Below are positions 49,602-58,384 of a DNA stretch of 64,000 nt, one piece after another (the stretch's first letter is position 1; every line of letters starts with the position of its first letter). Location of the stretch: NCBI GenBank assembly GCA_038532735.1, contig JBCBAC010000007.1:60347-124346 (forward strand), in the 5' to 3' direction. A program made the position numbers and the translations under genes. Under the pieces are notes generated by a model. The model made no database searches and was not told where the DNA came from. It saw only the letters and a program-made list of their open reading frames with translations. This stretch comes from JAHTBL01 sp038532735. GTDB lineage: Bacteria; Pseudomonadota; Alphaproteobacteria; Rhodobacterales; Rhodobacteraceae.

Positions 49602-49991
49602 TTAGACCCGGCGGCGCTTCGGCGGGCGGCAGCCGTTATGGGCCATCGGCGTCACGTCACGGATCGAGGTGATGTTGAAGCCAACAGCAGCCAGAGCACG
49701 CAGCGCGCTCTCACGGCCGGAACCGGGGCCTTGCACTTCGACCTCAAGCGTTTTCACGCCGTGCTCCTGCGCCTTCTTGCCTGCGTCTTCCGCAGCCATC
49801 TGAGCGGCATAGGGGGTCGACTTACGGGAGCCCTTGAAACCCATGGTGCCAGCAGACGACCACGAAATCGCGTTGCCCTGCACGTCCGAGATCAGGATCT
49901 TGGTGTTGTTGAACGAGCTGTTCACATGCGCCACACCGGCGGCAATGTTCTTACGCTCTTTGCGCTTAGCGCGTGTCTTATCGCGTGCCAT
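49602..49991 (-). CDS. rpsK: 30S ribosomal protein S11
   Basis: A 129-residue platform protein: NIAAGVAHVNSSFNNTKILISDVQGNAISWSSAGTMGFKGSRKSTPYAAQMAAEDA and ITSIRDVTPMAHNGCRPPKRRRV are conserved nearly throughout bacteria. It follows rpsM by 11 bases. Confidence 0.99.
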   Translation of the reverse strand: MARDKTRAKRKERKNIAAGVAHVNSSFNNTKILISDVQGNAISWSSAGTMGFKGSRKSTPYAAQMAAEDAGKKAQEHGVKTLEVEVQGPGSGRESALRALAAVGFNITSIRDVTPMAHNGCRPPKRRRV

Positions 49992-50002
49992 TTATCCGCC
50001 CC

Positions 50003-50371
50003 TTACTTCTTCTTGCCAGCGATTGCTTTCGCCGGGCCTTTGCGCGTGCGCGCATTCGTGTGGGTGCGCTGACCGCGCACAGGCAGACTGCGGCGATGGC
50101 GCAGACCGCGGTAGCAGCCAAGGTCCATCAGACGCTTGATGTTCATTTGCACTTCACGGCGCAGGTCACCTTCAACGGTGTGGTTTGCGTCGATATGCTC
50201 GCGGATGGCCAGAACCTCGGCATCGCTCAGCTCGTTCACACGACGGGTTTCGTCGATTTTCACAGCTTCGCAGATGGATTTTGCCGTCGAGGGGCCAATT
50301 CCGGTGATGTAAGTCAGGGCGATCGGGACCCGCTTGTGGGTCGGGATGTTTACGCCGGCGATACGTGCCAC
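50003..50371 (-). CDS. rpsM: 30S ribosomal protein S13
   Basis: A 122-residue head protein contacting 5S/L5 through intersubunit bridges: ARIAGVNIPTHKRVPIALTYITGIGPSTAKSICEAVKID and CYRGLRHRRSLPVRGQRTHTNARTRKGPAKAIAGKKK. The start is GTG 50371, preceded by AAAGGAAAG. It opens the alpha operon; the usual rpmJ before it is absent here. Confidence 0.99.
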   Translation of the reverse strand: MARIAGVNIPTHKRVPIALTYITGIGPSTAKSICEAVKIDETRRVNELSDAEVLAIREHIDANHTVEGDLRREVQMNIKRLMDLGCYRGLRHRRSLPVRGQRTHTNARTRKGPAKAIAGKKK

Positions 50372-50529
50372 GTGTCACTTTCCTTTTCGTTGCGGTTCCG
50401 TACTTCCAGAACCTTTTTTCACAACGTAAGCCCGAGGCATTTTTGCCATCGGGCCGCAGCTGATAGTCGAGGTGTTCAGACGCGGGAGCGACCCACGCAC
50501 AGAATCATGTGTCCCATAGGGAAGGCTGT

Positions 50530-50558
50530 CAGTTAGGCCCTATTTGGAAGGCCGTCAA
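50530..50558 (-). promoter_or_regulatory. Promoter-like element before rpsM
   Basis: On the minus strand TTGACG (50558-50553), 17 bases, TAACTG (50535-50530). It overlaps the stop of adk and would drive the alpha operon independently of spc. The -10 is only a moderate match. Confidence 0.4.
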
Positions 50559-51147
50559 GAGGCGGGTGCAGGTTGGGGCAGCGCCGCTGCAATCTCTTGC
50601 GCGACAGCCTCAATTTCGCCCAGTCCGTCGACCGGTTTCAACACGCCTTTCGCGTAGTAATACCCAATCAGCGGAGAGGTCTTTTTATAGTATTCCATCA
50701 GCCGATGCTTGAGGCTTTCCTCATTGTCATCAGCGCGGATAGGCTGGCCTGCGGCCCGTGCCTGTTCGGCCCGACCAACGATCCGGTCGACAAGCACATC
50801 ATCATTCACTTGCAACTCGATCACCAGATCGAGGCTGTGACCTGCTTTCTCAAGCAGCTCGCCCAGAGCGTCTGCTTGCGCAAGTGTCCGTGGGAACCCA
50901 TCAAAGATGAAGCCGCTGGCTTTGACTGTCTCCAGCTTTTCCTTGATCAGACCGATGACGATCTCATCGGTCACAAGCTCTCCACGCGCCATGACATCGG
51001 CGACGCGGTTGCCCATTTCAGTGCCGCTGTTCTTGGCCTCGCGCAGCATATCCCCGGTAGAGAGCTGGACCATGCCATGCGCTTCGACCAGACGTTGGGC
51101 TTGGGTGCCTTTCCCAGCACCCGGAGGCCCGAGCAGAATGAGATTGA

Positions 51148-51151
<4 letters not shown>
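50555..51151 (-). CDS. adk: Adenylate kinase
   Basis: A 198-residue nucleoside monophosphate kinase (AMP + ATP to 2 ADP). P-loop LLGPPGAGKGTQAQRL, AMP-site LSTGDMLREA, FDGFPRTLAQADAL, and ADDNEESLKHRLMEYYKKTSPLIGYY. The LID segment is short (VGRAEQARAAGQPIRADD), so this is the short-lid type without a zinc site. It overlaps secY by 4 bases, the usual arrangement. Confidence 0.98.
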
Positions 51152-52509
<1,358 letters not shown>

Positions 52510-52543
52510 GCAATGCCTCTTTTAGGGACGTCTATTTAGAACG

Positions 52544-52576
52544 GCGCCGCCTGACCGGGTTCCCGGACGGCGGCGC
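52544..52576 (-). other. Large hairpin between rplO and secY
   Basis: GCGCCGCC (52544-52551) pairs with GGCGGCGC (52569-52576). Inside, CCGG (52555-52558) pairs with CCGG (52563-52566) around GTTC, leaving a small interior bulge. No T-run follows. The position 35 bases before the secY start suggests mRNA processing or translation control. Confidence 0.55.
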
Positions 52577-52625
52577 TTGGAAACTTGGGAGTTATGTAAG
52601 CGGCAGGCGCGCCGCTCACAAGTCT

Positions 52626-53099
52626 TTACTCAGCTGCTGCCGCCGTTGTGACTGTCAGTGAGCCACCGGCTTTCTCGACAGCTTCAATCGCGGCTTTGGA
52701 TGCGCCGGTCACTTCGAGCGTGACTTTCGAGGTGATCTCACCCTTGGCAAGGATACGCACACCGTCCAGCTTGCGACGCACCAGACCAGACTCGACGAGG
52801 ACATCCTCGGTGATCGCCTTCTTGGCGTCGATCTTCTTGGCGTCGATGAATTTCTGCAAAAGCTGAAGGTTTACAACAGCATAGGACTTCCGGTTGCGGC
52901 TGTTGAAGCCCCGCTTGGGAAGACGCTGGTAGAGCGGCATCTGGCCACCCTCGTAGCCGTTGATGGCCACACCGGACCGGGATTTCTGACCTTTGATACC
53001 ACGACCACCGGTCTTGCCCATGCCCGAGCCGGGACCCCGACCGATGCGCTTGCGTTTCTTCGTAGCGCCGGGATTGTCGCGCAGTTCATTGAGTTTCAT
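52626..53099 (-). CDS. rplO: 50S ribosomal protein L15
   Basis: A 157-residue assembly protein: MKLNELRDNPGATKKRKRIGRGPGSGMGKTGGRGIKGQKSRSGVAINGYEGGQMPLYQRLPKRGF. ATG 53099 has AGGAGA upstream; the much longer open frame to 53417 is not the gene. Unlike the usual rpmD-rplO adjacency, it is separated from rpmD by 789 bases and has its own promoter-like element. Confidence 0.98.
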   Translation of the reverse strand: MKLNELRDNPGATKKRKRIGRGPGSGMGKTGGRGIKGQKSRSGVAINGYEGGQMPLYQRLPKRGFNSRNRKSYAVVNLQLLQKFIDAKKIDAKKAITEDVLVESGLVRRKLDGVRILAKGEITSKVTLEVTGASKAAIEAVEKAGGSLTVTTAAAAE

Positions 53100-53193
53100 A
53101 TCGCTTCTCCTAAGCCGGATGTGACCCCCGAAGCGTAACGGGCCAACCACGGCATTTCTTGATTTGTGAATCGGGCCGGAAGGCCACCGGAGG

Positions 53194-53222
53194 CGTATAG
53201 ACGCTTGGATGGCGGGTGGCAA
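53194..53222 (-). promoter_or_regulatory. Promoter-like element for rplO-secY-adk
   Basis: On the minus strand TTGCCA (53222-53217), 17 bases, TATACG (53199-53194), about 95 bases before the rplO start. Same form as the elements before rpmC and rplS. Confidence 0.62.
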
Positions 53223-53312
53223 CAGGGGATGCGACATGCCAAAGACGCCGTCTATCGGTTCGAAAACCGGGTATGGTTGCGATATGGGTGCGATGCAGAT
53301 CGGATATGTATG

Positions 53313-53326
53313 CGATATGCATATCG
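53313..53326. repeat. 14-base palindrome CGATATGCATATCG
   Basis: Perfect palindrome in the rpmD/rplO gap, about 135 bases upstream of the 40-residue ORF and about 90 bases upstream (minus strand) of the rplO promoter-like element. It could be an operator. It is surrounded by shorter GATATG/GCGATG repeats. Confidence 0.5.
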
Positions 53327-53461
53327 ATGCGGATGGCGCATCGGACGTTACCGTTGCAGGAAGCGGGTGCGCAATTCCCGGCTGTGTCGCGAAACACGCC
53401 ATTGCGTTATCACGCACAGCTCTTACGTGTGGTGAGAGAGACAGTTTGAAGGACCACCCCC

Positions 53462-53584
53462 ATGAAAAAGATTGATGTCAAAGATGATCTGAAGCGGTCG
53501 AAGTTTTTGATCGTCGCGATGGTGGTTCAGGTTGTCGTCGTGCTGGTCCTGATGTTTGCGTATTGGGCGTTCTTGGCCAGCTAG
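53462..53584 (+). CDS. 40-residue single-pass membrane protein, head-on inside spc operon
   Basis: Starts MKKIDVKDDLKRSKFLIVAM and continues with a strongly hydrophobic segment (VVQVVVVLVLMFAYWAFLA) up to the stop. One transmembrane helix (about residues 16-38) follows a charged, Lys/Asp-rich N-terminal tail. AAGGA lies eight bases before ATG 53462. It is transcribed against the ribosomal genes on both sides. The family is not recognised. Coding support is the ribosome binding site plus the clean amphipathic/hydrophobic layout. Confidence 0.65.
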   Translation: MKKIDVKDDLKRSKFLIVAMVVQVVVVLVLMFAYWAFLAS

Positions 53585-53618
53585 ACACAGAGCCTTCTTC
53601 GGGTTGATTTAAGGTCAT

Positions 53619-53724
53619 GCCCGGTGGGAACCGCCGGGCCGCGCACCTTTCGGCGTTTGCGTAGCAAACGCCTGTCGGCAACCGTTTGCTGCGCAAACGG
53701 TGAGAGACCCTCCCCCCGGGAGGG
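53619..53724. repeat. Four consecutive hairpins with three-base loops
   Basis: Stem pairs: 53619-53627 with 53631-53639 (GCCCGGTGG, loop GAA); 53652-53660 with 53664-53672 (GGCGTTTGC, loop GTA); 53682-53689 with 53693-53700 (CCGTTTGC, loop TGC); 53708-53714 with 53718-53724 (CCCTCCC, loop CCC). The middle two share the core CGTTTGC...GCAAACG. Stems are perfect except one G-T pair in the first. It lies between the stop of the 40-residue ORF and the rpmD terminator. Confidence 0.75.
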
Positions 53725-53837
53725 CGCATGGTGGATGTAGGGCTCCGAACGGGTGTTCTGCTTGGGTCGGTTGCTTCGCTTCGATTGACGGGTGCGAGCG
53801 CCCACCCAGGGTCGGGCGCGGCCCTCAGCGCAAACAA

Positions 53838-53865
53838 AAAACGCCCCGCAAAAGCGAGGCGTTTT
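53838..53865 (-). terminator. Terminator after rpmD
   Basis: AAAACGCC-CGC (53838-53849) pairs with GCG-GGCGTTTT (53854-53865), one C-A mismatch, loop AAAA. On the minus strand it continues TTTTTTGTTT. It stops the rpsE-rpmD transcript before the insertion. Confidence 0.85.
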
Positions 53866-53888
53866 CATCGTTCATACTGTAGGTCGTC

Positions 53889-54077
53889 TTACCCGCGCTC
53901 TTCGATGATCTCGACGAGGTGGGGGATGGAGTTGACCATGCCGCGGACGGAAGGGGTGTCTTCCAGTTCGCGGGTTTTGTGCATCTTGTTCAGACCCAGA
54001 CCGACCAGCGTTGCGCGCTGTTTGGCGGGGCGGCGGATCGGGGAGCCGATCTGCTTGACGACGATGGTTTTTGCCAT
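53889..54077 (-). CDS. rpmD: 50S ribosomal protein L30
   Basis: A 62-residue protein: AKTIVVKQIGSPIRRPAKQRATLVGLGLNKMHKTRELEDTPSVRGMVNSIPHLVEIIEE. It follows rpsE by 12 bases and is the last gene of its transcript, since a terminator comes directly after. Confidence 0.98.
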   Translation of the reverse strand: MAKTIVVKQIGSPIRRPAKQRATLVGLGLNKMHKTRELEDTPSVRGMVNSIPHLVEIIEERG

Positions 54078-54089
54078 GGTGACGTCTCC

Positions 54090-54668
54090 TTATGCTTCTG
54101 CCGGTGCGTCGGCTTCGGCAGCGGCCGGAGCGTCGGTCTTGGGCAGGATGTCAGCGACTTTCTTGCCGCGACGCTGGGCAACCTGACGCGGGCTGGCTTC
54201 GCGGCCGAGGCCGTTCAGCGTTGCGCGGATCATGTTGTAGGGGTTCTGCGAGCCGATCGACTTGGCGACGACGTCCTGAACACCCAGCATCTCGAACACG
54301 GCACGCATCGGACCACCGGCGATGATACCCGTACCTTGCGGGGCGGTGCGCATCACGACTTTACCAGCGCCGTGACGGCCCTCGATATCGTGGTGCAGCG
54401 TGCGGCCTTCGCGCAGCGGCACGCGGACCATCTGACGCTTGGCTTGTTCGGTTGCTTTACGGATCGCCTCGGGCACTTCTTTGGCTTTACCCTTGCCAAA
54501 GCCGACGCGGCCTTTTTGGTCACCGACCACCACGAGAGCAGCAAAGCCGAAACGCTTACCACCTTTCACGGTTTTCGAGACGCGGTTGATCGCAACGAGG
54601 CGATCCTGAAATTCCGGTGTTTCGTCGCGGTCGCGACGGCCCCGGCCTTGTCCTTGTTCACGTGCCAT
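54090..54668 (-). CDS. rpsE: 30S ribosomal protein S5
   Basis: A 192-residue decoding-fidelity protein. Double-stranded-RNA-binding part FQDRLVAINRVSKTVKGGKRFGFAALVVVGDQKGRVGFGKGKAKEVPEAIRKATEQAKR and C-terminal GTGIIAGGPMRAVFEMLGVQDVVAKSIGSQNPYNMIRATLNGL. A basic N-terminus and Ala/Glu tail extend it slightly. Confidence 0.99.
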   Translation of the reverse strand: MAREQGQGRGRRDRDETPEFQDRLVAINRVSKTVKGGKRFGFAALVVVGDQKGRVGFGKGKAKEVPEAIRKATEQAKRQMVRVPLREGRTLHHDIEGRHGAGKVVMRTAPQGTGIIAGGPMRAVFEMLGVQDVVAKSIGSQNPYNMIRATLNGLGREASPRQVAQRRGKKVADILPKTDAPAAAEADAPAEA

Positions 54669-54777
54669 CTGGCATCCTTTTCTTCATAGGGCCTTGCGGC
54701 CCAAATCAACTCAATCGCAGTGGGTGCGCGCACCCCCCGATCATCGAGGCGGCCCCAAAAGGCCGCCTGCACTTGTC

Positions 54778-55137
54778 TTAGAACTTCAAGCCGCCTTCAC
54801 GGGCTGCGTCGGCCAGAGCCTTCACCTTGCCGTGGAAGAGAAAACCGCCGCGGTCGAAGTAGCACTCCGATACGTTGGCCTTCTTGGCACGCTCAGCGAT
54901 TGCAGCGCCAACCTTGGTCGCGGCGTCGATGTTGTTCTTACCGACAACGCCAAGGTCTTTTTCGAGCGAGGATGCGGACGCGATGGTCTTGCCCGCGACA
55001 TCGTCGATCAGCTGCACGCTGATGTTCTTGTTGGAGCGGTGAACAGAAAGACGCACGCGCCCTTCGTTGTTTTTCCGCAGCTTGTTCCGAACGCGCAAGC
55101 GGCGCTTCAGAAACAGATCTCGTTTACTGTTAGCCAT
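54778..55137 (-). CDS. rplR: 50S ribosomal protein L18
   Basis: A 119-residue 5S rRNA-binding protein: RDLFLKRRLRVRNKLRKNNEGRVRLSVHRSNKNISVQLIDDVAGKTIASASSLEKDL and ECYFDRGGFLFHGKVKALADAAREGGLKF. ATG 55137 (MANSKRD) is the start; the frame runs on to 55284 inside rplF and is not coding there. A gap of 109 bases separates it from rpsE. Confidence 0.98.
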   Translation of the reverse strand: MANSKRDLFLKRRLRVRNKLRKNNEGRVRLSVHRSNKNISVQLIDDVAGKTIASASSLEKDLGVVGKNNIDAATKVGAAIAERAKKANVSECYFDRGGFLFHGKVKALADAAREGGLKF

Positions 55138-55147
55138 TTTGCCGTCC

Positions 55148-55681
55148 TTACTTCTTCTTGCCTTCCTTGCGGAAGATATACTCGTCTTTGTACTTGATGC
55201 CTTTGCCTTTGTAGGGCTCGGGCTTGCGCCATTCGCGGATATTGGCCGCGACCTGACCGACGAGTTGCTCATCGATGCCCTCAACCACGATTTCCGTAGG
55301 CTTGGGGGCGGTGACAGTCACACCTTGGGGCACGTCGAAGTTCACTTCGTGCGACAGGCCCAGGTTCAGCTTGAGCGTGGTGCCCTGCATCTGTGCACGG
55401 TAACCAACGCCGTTGATCTCAAGCTCTTTCTTGAAACCATCGGTGACGCCCGTGACCAGGTTGCCGACCATGGTGCGGCTCATGCCCCACTGCTGGCGGG
55501 CACGCTTGGATTTGCCGCGCGGTGTGATGGAAACGACATTGTCTTCGACCGCGATGGTGACATCGTCGGTGGCGGTGAAGCTGCGGGTGCCCTTGGGACC
55601 TTTGACTTCGACCGTTTGGCCCGACACGGATGCCGTCACGCCCGAAGGCAGATCGACCGGTTTTTTACCAATTCGAGACAT
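55148..55681 (-). CDS. rplF: 50S ribosomal protein L6
   Basis: A 177-residue protein near the factor-binding site: SRIGKKPVDLPSGVTASVSGQTVEVKGPKG and IREWRKPEPYKGKGIKYKDEYIFRKEGKKK. Position between rpsH and rplR is canonical for spc. Confidence 0.99.
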   Translation of the reverse strand: MSRIGKKPVDLPSGVTASVSGQTVEVKGPKGTRSFTATDDVTIAVEDNVVSITPRGKSKRARQQWGMSRTMVGNLVTGVTDGFKKELEINGVGYRAQMQGTTLKLNLGLSHEVNFDVPQGVTVTAPKPTEIVVEGIDEQLVGQVAANIREWRKPEPYKGKGIKYKDEYIFRKEGKKK

Positions 55682-55692
55682 TCATTCTCTCC

Positions 55693-56085
55693 TTAGAAGA
55701 CCGTGCAGAGCACTTCGCCGCCAACATTGGCCGTCCGTGCGCTTGCGTCCGACATCACACCCCGAGGAGTGGAGACAATCGACACACCCAGACCCTGACG
55801 AACCGAGGGGATGTCCTTGACGCCCATGTACACGCGACGACCGGGCTTTGAGACCCGCTTGAGTTCGCGAATGACAGGGGTGCCATCGAAGTATTTCAGG
55901 CTGATCTCGATCGCGGGGTGACCGTCTGCGCCGGTGACCTTTTCGTAGCCGCGGATGTAGCCTTCGTCAGCCAGCACGTCCAACACCCAAGCGCGCAGCT
56001 TGGAGGCGGGGGTGATGACCGTGGATTTGCCACGCAGTTGTGCGTTGCGGATCCGGGTGAGCATATCGCCGAGAGGATCGTTCAT
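55693..56085 (-). CDS. rpsH: 30S ribosomal protein S8
   Basis: A 130-residue protein, central for 16S central-domain folding and the autoregulator of spc in E. coli: NDPLGDMLTRIRNAQLRGKSTVITPASKLRAWVLDVLADEGYI and LGVSIVSTPRGVMSDASARTANVGGEVLCTVF. Confidence 0.99.
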   Translation of the reverse strand: MNDPLGDMLTRIRNAQLRGKSTVITPASKLRAWVLDVLADEGYIRGYEKVTGADGHPAIEISLKYFDGTPVIRELKRVSKPGRRVYMGVKDIPSVRQGLGVSIVSTPRGVMSDASARTANVGGEVLCTVF

Positions 56086-56100
56086 AATCTATATCTCCCC

Positions 56101-56406
56101 TTACCAGCTTGACTTAACCATGCCCGGAGCCTTGCCGTTGGAGGCAAGTTCCCGCAGCGCGATCCGCGATACTTTGAGCTTACGGTAATAAGCGTGCGGA
56201 CGACCGGTCAGCTGGCAGCGGTTGTGTAGCCGGGTCGCCGAGCTGTTGCGCGGCAGTTTTGCAAGCTGAAGACGCGCCTTGAAACGCTCTTCCATGGACT
56301 TGCTCTCGTCATTCGCGATTTCCTTGAGCGCGGCGCGCTTGGCGGCATATTTCTCCACCAGACGCTGACGCTTCTTCTCGCGTTCGATCATTGCTTTTTT
56401 AGCCAT
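56101..56406 (-). CDS. rpsN: 30S ribosomal protein S14
   Basis: A 101-residue long-type S14 without zinc cysteines: AKKAMIEREKKRQRLVEKYAAKRAALKEIANDE, then RLHNRCQLTGRPHAYYRKLKVSRIALRELASNGKAPGMVKSSW. Only one cysteine is present in the motif region, so it is the zinc-free form, in line with the zinc-free L31. Confidence 0.98.
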   Translation of the reverse strand: MAKKAMIEREKKRQRLVEKYAAKRAALKEIANDESKSMEERFKARLQLAKLPRNSSATRLHNRCQLTGRPHAYYRKLKVSRIALRELASNGKAPGMVKSSW

Positions 56407-56423
56407 AACTCTCTCTCCCCCGC

Positions 56424-56987
56424 TTAGCTGTTGAAGGGCATGTTGAAGTGCTTCAACAGCGCCTTTGCTTCTGCATCAGTTTGAGCGGTGGTGCAGATGA
56501 TGATGTCCATGCCCCGCATGTCGTCGACCTTGTCGAAGTCAATCTCGGGGAACACGATGTGCTCTTTCAGGCCCATGGCGTAGTTGCCACGCCCATCGAA
56601 CGATTTGCCGGAAACGCCGCGGAAGTCGCGGACGCGAGGCATTGCGATGGTGATCAGGCGATCCAGAAATTCATACATGCGGTCGGCGCGCAGCGTGACT
56701 TTGGTGCCCAGCGGCATCTCTTCACGAACGCGGAAACCAGCGATGGATTTCTTGGCCTTTGTCACGACAGCGTTTTGACCGGCGATCAACGTCAGGTCTT
56801 CCTGAGCCGATTTCACCTTCTTGGTGTCTTTCACAGCGTCGCCGACACCCATGTTCAGGACGATTTTGTCCAGACGCGGGATCATCATGTCGTTCTTGTA
56901 GCCGAACTCTTCCTTCATGGCGGCACGGATCGTGTCCACATAAGCCGTCTTCAGGCGCGGGGTGTAGTTTGCATTATCAAGCATCAA
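56424..56987 (-). CDS. rplE: 50S ribosomal protein L5
   Basis: A 187-residue 5S rRNA-binding protein: RLKTAYVDTIRAAMKEEFGYKNDMMIPRLDKIVLNMGVGDAVKDTKKV and GRGNYAMGLKEHIVFPEIDFDKVDDMRGMDIIICTTAQTD. The start at 56987 or 56984 overlaps the end of rplX by about 11 bases. Confidence 0.99.
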   Translation of the reverse strand: MMLDNANYTPRLKTAYVDTIRAAMKEEFGYKNDMMIPRLDKIVLNMGVGDAVKDTKKVKSAQEDLTLIAGQNAVVTKAKKSIAGFRVREEMPLGTKVTLRADRMYEFLDRLITIAMPRVRDFRGVSGKSFDGRGNYAMGLKEHIVFPEIDFDKVDDMRGMDIIICTTAQTDAEAKALLKHFNMPFNS

Positions 56988-57291
56988 TCACTTCCCCCGA
57001 TTTCTTGGCGTAACGCACTTTCTTGTCGCCATCCATTTTGAAGCCTACGCGGGTCGGCCCACCATCCTTGGGGTCGACCAGAGCGATGTTGCTCAGCTGG
57101 ATCGGCATCGCCTGGGGGACGCGGCCACCCTGGCTGTTTTGCGATTGCTTGGTGTGACGGATGGCGATGTTGATGCCATCGACAACAGCCTTACCGGCTT
57201 TCGGGTCAACGGAGGCGATGGTGCCTTCCTTGCCCTTGTCCTTGCCGGCCAGCACGACGACCTTGTCGCCTTTTTTCAGTTTGGCAGCCAT
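56977..57291 (-). CDS. rplX: 50S ribosomal protein L24
   Basis: A 104-residue assembly-initiator protein with a KOW motif: KLKKGDKVVVLAGKDKGKEGTIASVDPKAGKAVVDGINIAIRHTKQSQNSQGGRVPQAMPIQLSNIALVDP. It lies 1 base after rplN and overlaps rplE. Confidence 0.99.
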   Translation of the reverse strand: MAAKLKKGDKVVVLAGKDKGKEGTIASVDPKAGKAVVDGINIAIRHTKQSQNSQGGRVPQAMPIQLSNIALVDPKDGGPTRVGFKMDGDKKVRYAKKSGEVIDA

Positions 57292-57292
57292 A

Positions 57293-57661
57293 TCAGAGGA
57301 CCTCCGGCGCGAGCGAGATGATCTTCATGAAGTTCTTGGCGCGCAGCTCGCGCACAACCGGCCCGAAGATACGGGTGCCGATGGGCTCCATGTTGTTGTT
57401 GAGGATGACAGCAGCGTTGCGGTCAAACCGGATTGCGGTGCCGTCTTCGCGACGGACCTCTTTGGCGGTGCGCACGACGACGGCCTTACGGACGTCGCCT
57501 TTTTTCACGCGACCGCGCGGGATGGCTTCCTTCACCGAGACGACAATGATGTCGCCGACGGAGGCGTATTTACGCTTGGAACCACCCAGAACCTTGATGC
57601 ACTGAACGCGGCGAGCGCCGCTATTGTCAGCAACATCCAGATTGGTCTGCATCTGGATCAT
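57293..57661 (-). CDS. rplN: 50S ribosomal protein L14
   Basis: A 122-residue interface protein, very strongly conserved: MIQMQTNLDVADNSGARRVQCIKVLGGSKRKYASVGDIIVVSVKEAIP and GTRIFGPVVRELRAKNFMKIISLAPEVL. Confidence 0.99.
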   Translation of the reverse strand: MIQMQTNLDVADNSGARRVQCIKVLGGSKRKYASVGDIIVVSVKEAIPRGRVKKGDVRKAVVVRTAKEVRREDGTAIRFDRNAAVILNNNMEPIGTRIFGPVVRELRAKNFMKIISLAPEVL

Positions 57662-57736
57662 GTGGTTTCTCCCGACCTTTGGGGGCCTCTCGGCATATCC
57701 CCAGGGTTTCGATTAAACCGGGCTGTTATCGCCTGA

Positions 57737-57964
57737 TTAGGCAATAACCTCCCAGCGTTTCGTTTTCGACTTGGGCGCACATTCCTGAATGCGGACGGTG
57801 TCGCCGACGTTGAAAGCGTTCTTCTCATCGTGAGCCCGATACTTCTTGGACTTACGGATGGTCTTTTTGAGAACGGGGTGTGTGAAGCGACGTTCGACCG
57901 ACACGGTGACGGTCTGTTCGTTCTGGTTGCTGGTCACAACACCTTGGAGGATACGCTTGGGCAT
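57737..57964 (-). CDS. rpsQ: 30S ribosomal protein S17
   Basis: A 75-residue OB-fold protein: PKRILQGVVTSNQNEQTVTVSVERRFTHPVLKKTIRKSKKYRAHDEKNAFNVGDTVRIQECAPKSKTKRWEVI. It follows rpmC by 4 bases. Confidence 0.99.
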   Translation of the reverse strand: MPKRILQGVVTSNQNEQTVTVSVERRFTHPVLKKTIRKSKKYRAHDEKNAFNVGDTVRIQECAPKSKTKRWEVIA

Positions 57965-57968
57965 GGTC

Positions 57969-58175
57969 TTAAGCCTCCGATGCCGCAGCTGCGGCCTTCT
58001 CGTTCAGAATGGTTTTGACGCGGGCTGCGTCGCGGCGCACGGTTTTCATGCGCGCGGTGTTCTCAAGCTGGCCTGTGGCCTGCTGAAAGCGCAGGTTGAA
58101 GGCTTCTTTCTTGAGATTGGCAAGTTCGTCGCGGAGCTGGTCCGGCGTCTTGTCACGAAGTTCCTGGGCGTTCAT
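57969..58175 (-). CDS. rpmC: 50S ribosomal protein L29
   Basis: A 68-residue protein beside the exit tunnel: MNAQELRDKTPDQLRDELANLKKEAFNLRFQQATGQLENTARMKTVRRDAARVKTIL. ATG 58175 has AAAAGGA upstream; the open frame to 58244 is leader. It is the first gene of its transcript here, cut off from rplP by 1.48 kb, with a promoter-like element at 58257-58285. Confidence 0.97.
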   Translation of the reverse strand: MNAQELRDKTPDQLRDELANLKKEAFNLRFQQATGQLENTARMKTVRRDAARVKTILNEKAAAAASEA

Positions 58176-58256
58176 CGCCTGTTTCCTTTTCTCAACATCA
58201 CTGGAGGGCCCAAAGAGGGTCACCCTGATTCCAGTGGAGTTCATGGTGAAGTGGGC

Positions 58257-58285
58257 CGTATAGGGGGGTTGGAAATTTAAAGCAA
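58257..58285 (-). promoter_or_regulatory. Promoter-like element for rpmC and downstream spc genes
   Basis: On the minus strand TTGCTT (58285-58280), 17 bases, TATACG (58262-58257), about 80 bases before rpmC. It shares TATACG with the elements before rplO and rplS. Confidence 0.62.
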
Positions 58286-58384
58286 CCCCTGCTGAGGGGA
58301 TTCCGTGAATTATCCGAAGCCCTTGGAAATAAGGGGCAACGCTCTGCCCTCGCCTTACCGGAATGTCTGGTCTAAGAACAGGTT

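Larger units (their letters stand above)
53100..53461. other. Region between rplO and the 40-residue ORF
   Basis: Contains the rplO promoter-like element (53194-53222) and, at 53281-53345, many near-repeats of GATATG and GCGATG. Among them CGATATGCATATCG (53313-53326) is a perfect 14-base palindrome. The open plus-strand frames here (53166-53475) lack ribosome binding sites and recognisable sequence and are not annotated. Confidence 0.6.

Noticed and set aside
53166..53475. Three overlapping plus-strand ORFs of 77-89 residues
   Set aside because: No ribosome binding site, unusual composition caused by GATATG repeats, and they overlap the rplO promoter region.
53728..54186. 152-residue plus-strand ORF over rpmD and the terminator
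   Set aside because: Antisense to rpmD/rpsE and crosses a strong terminator.
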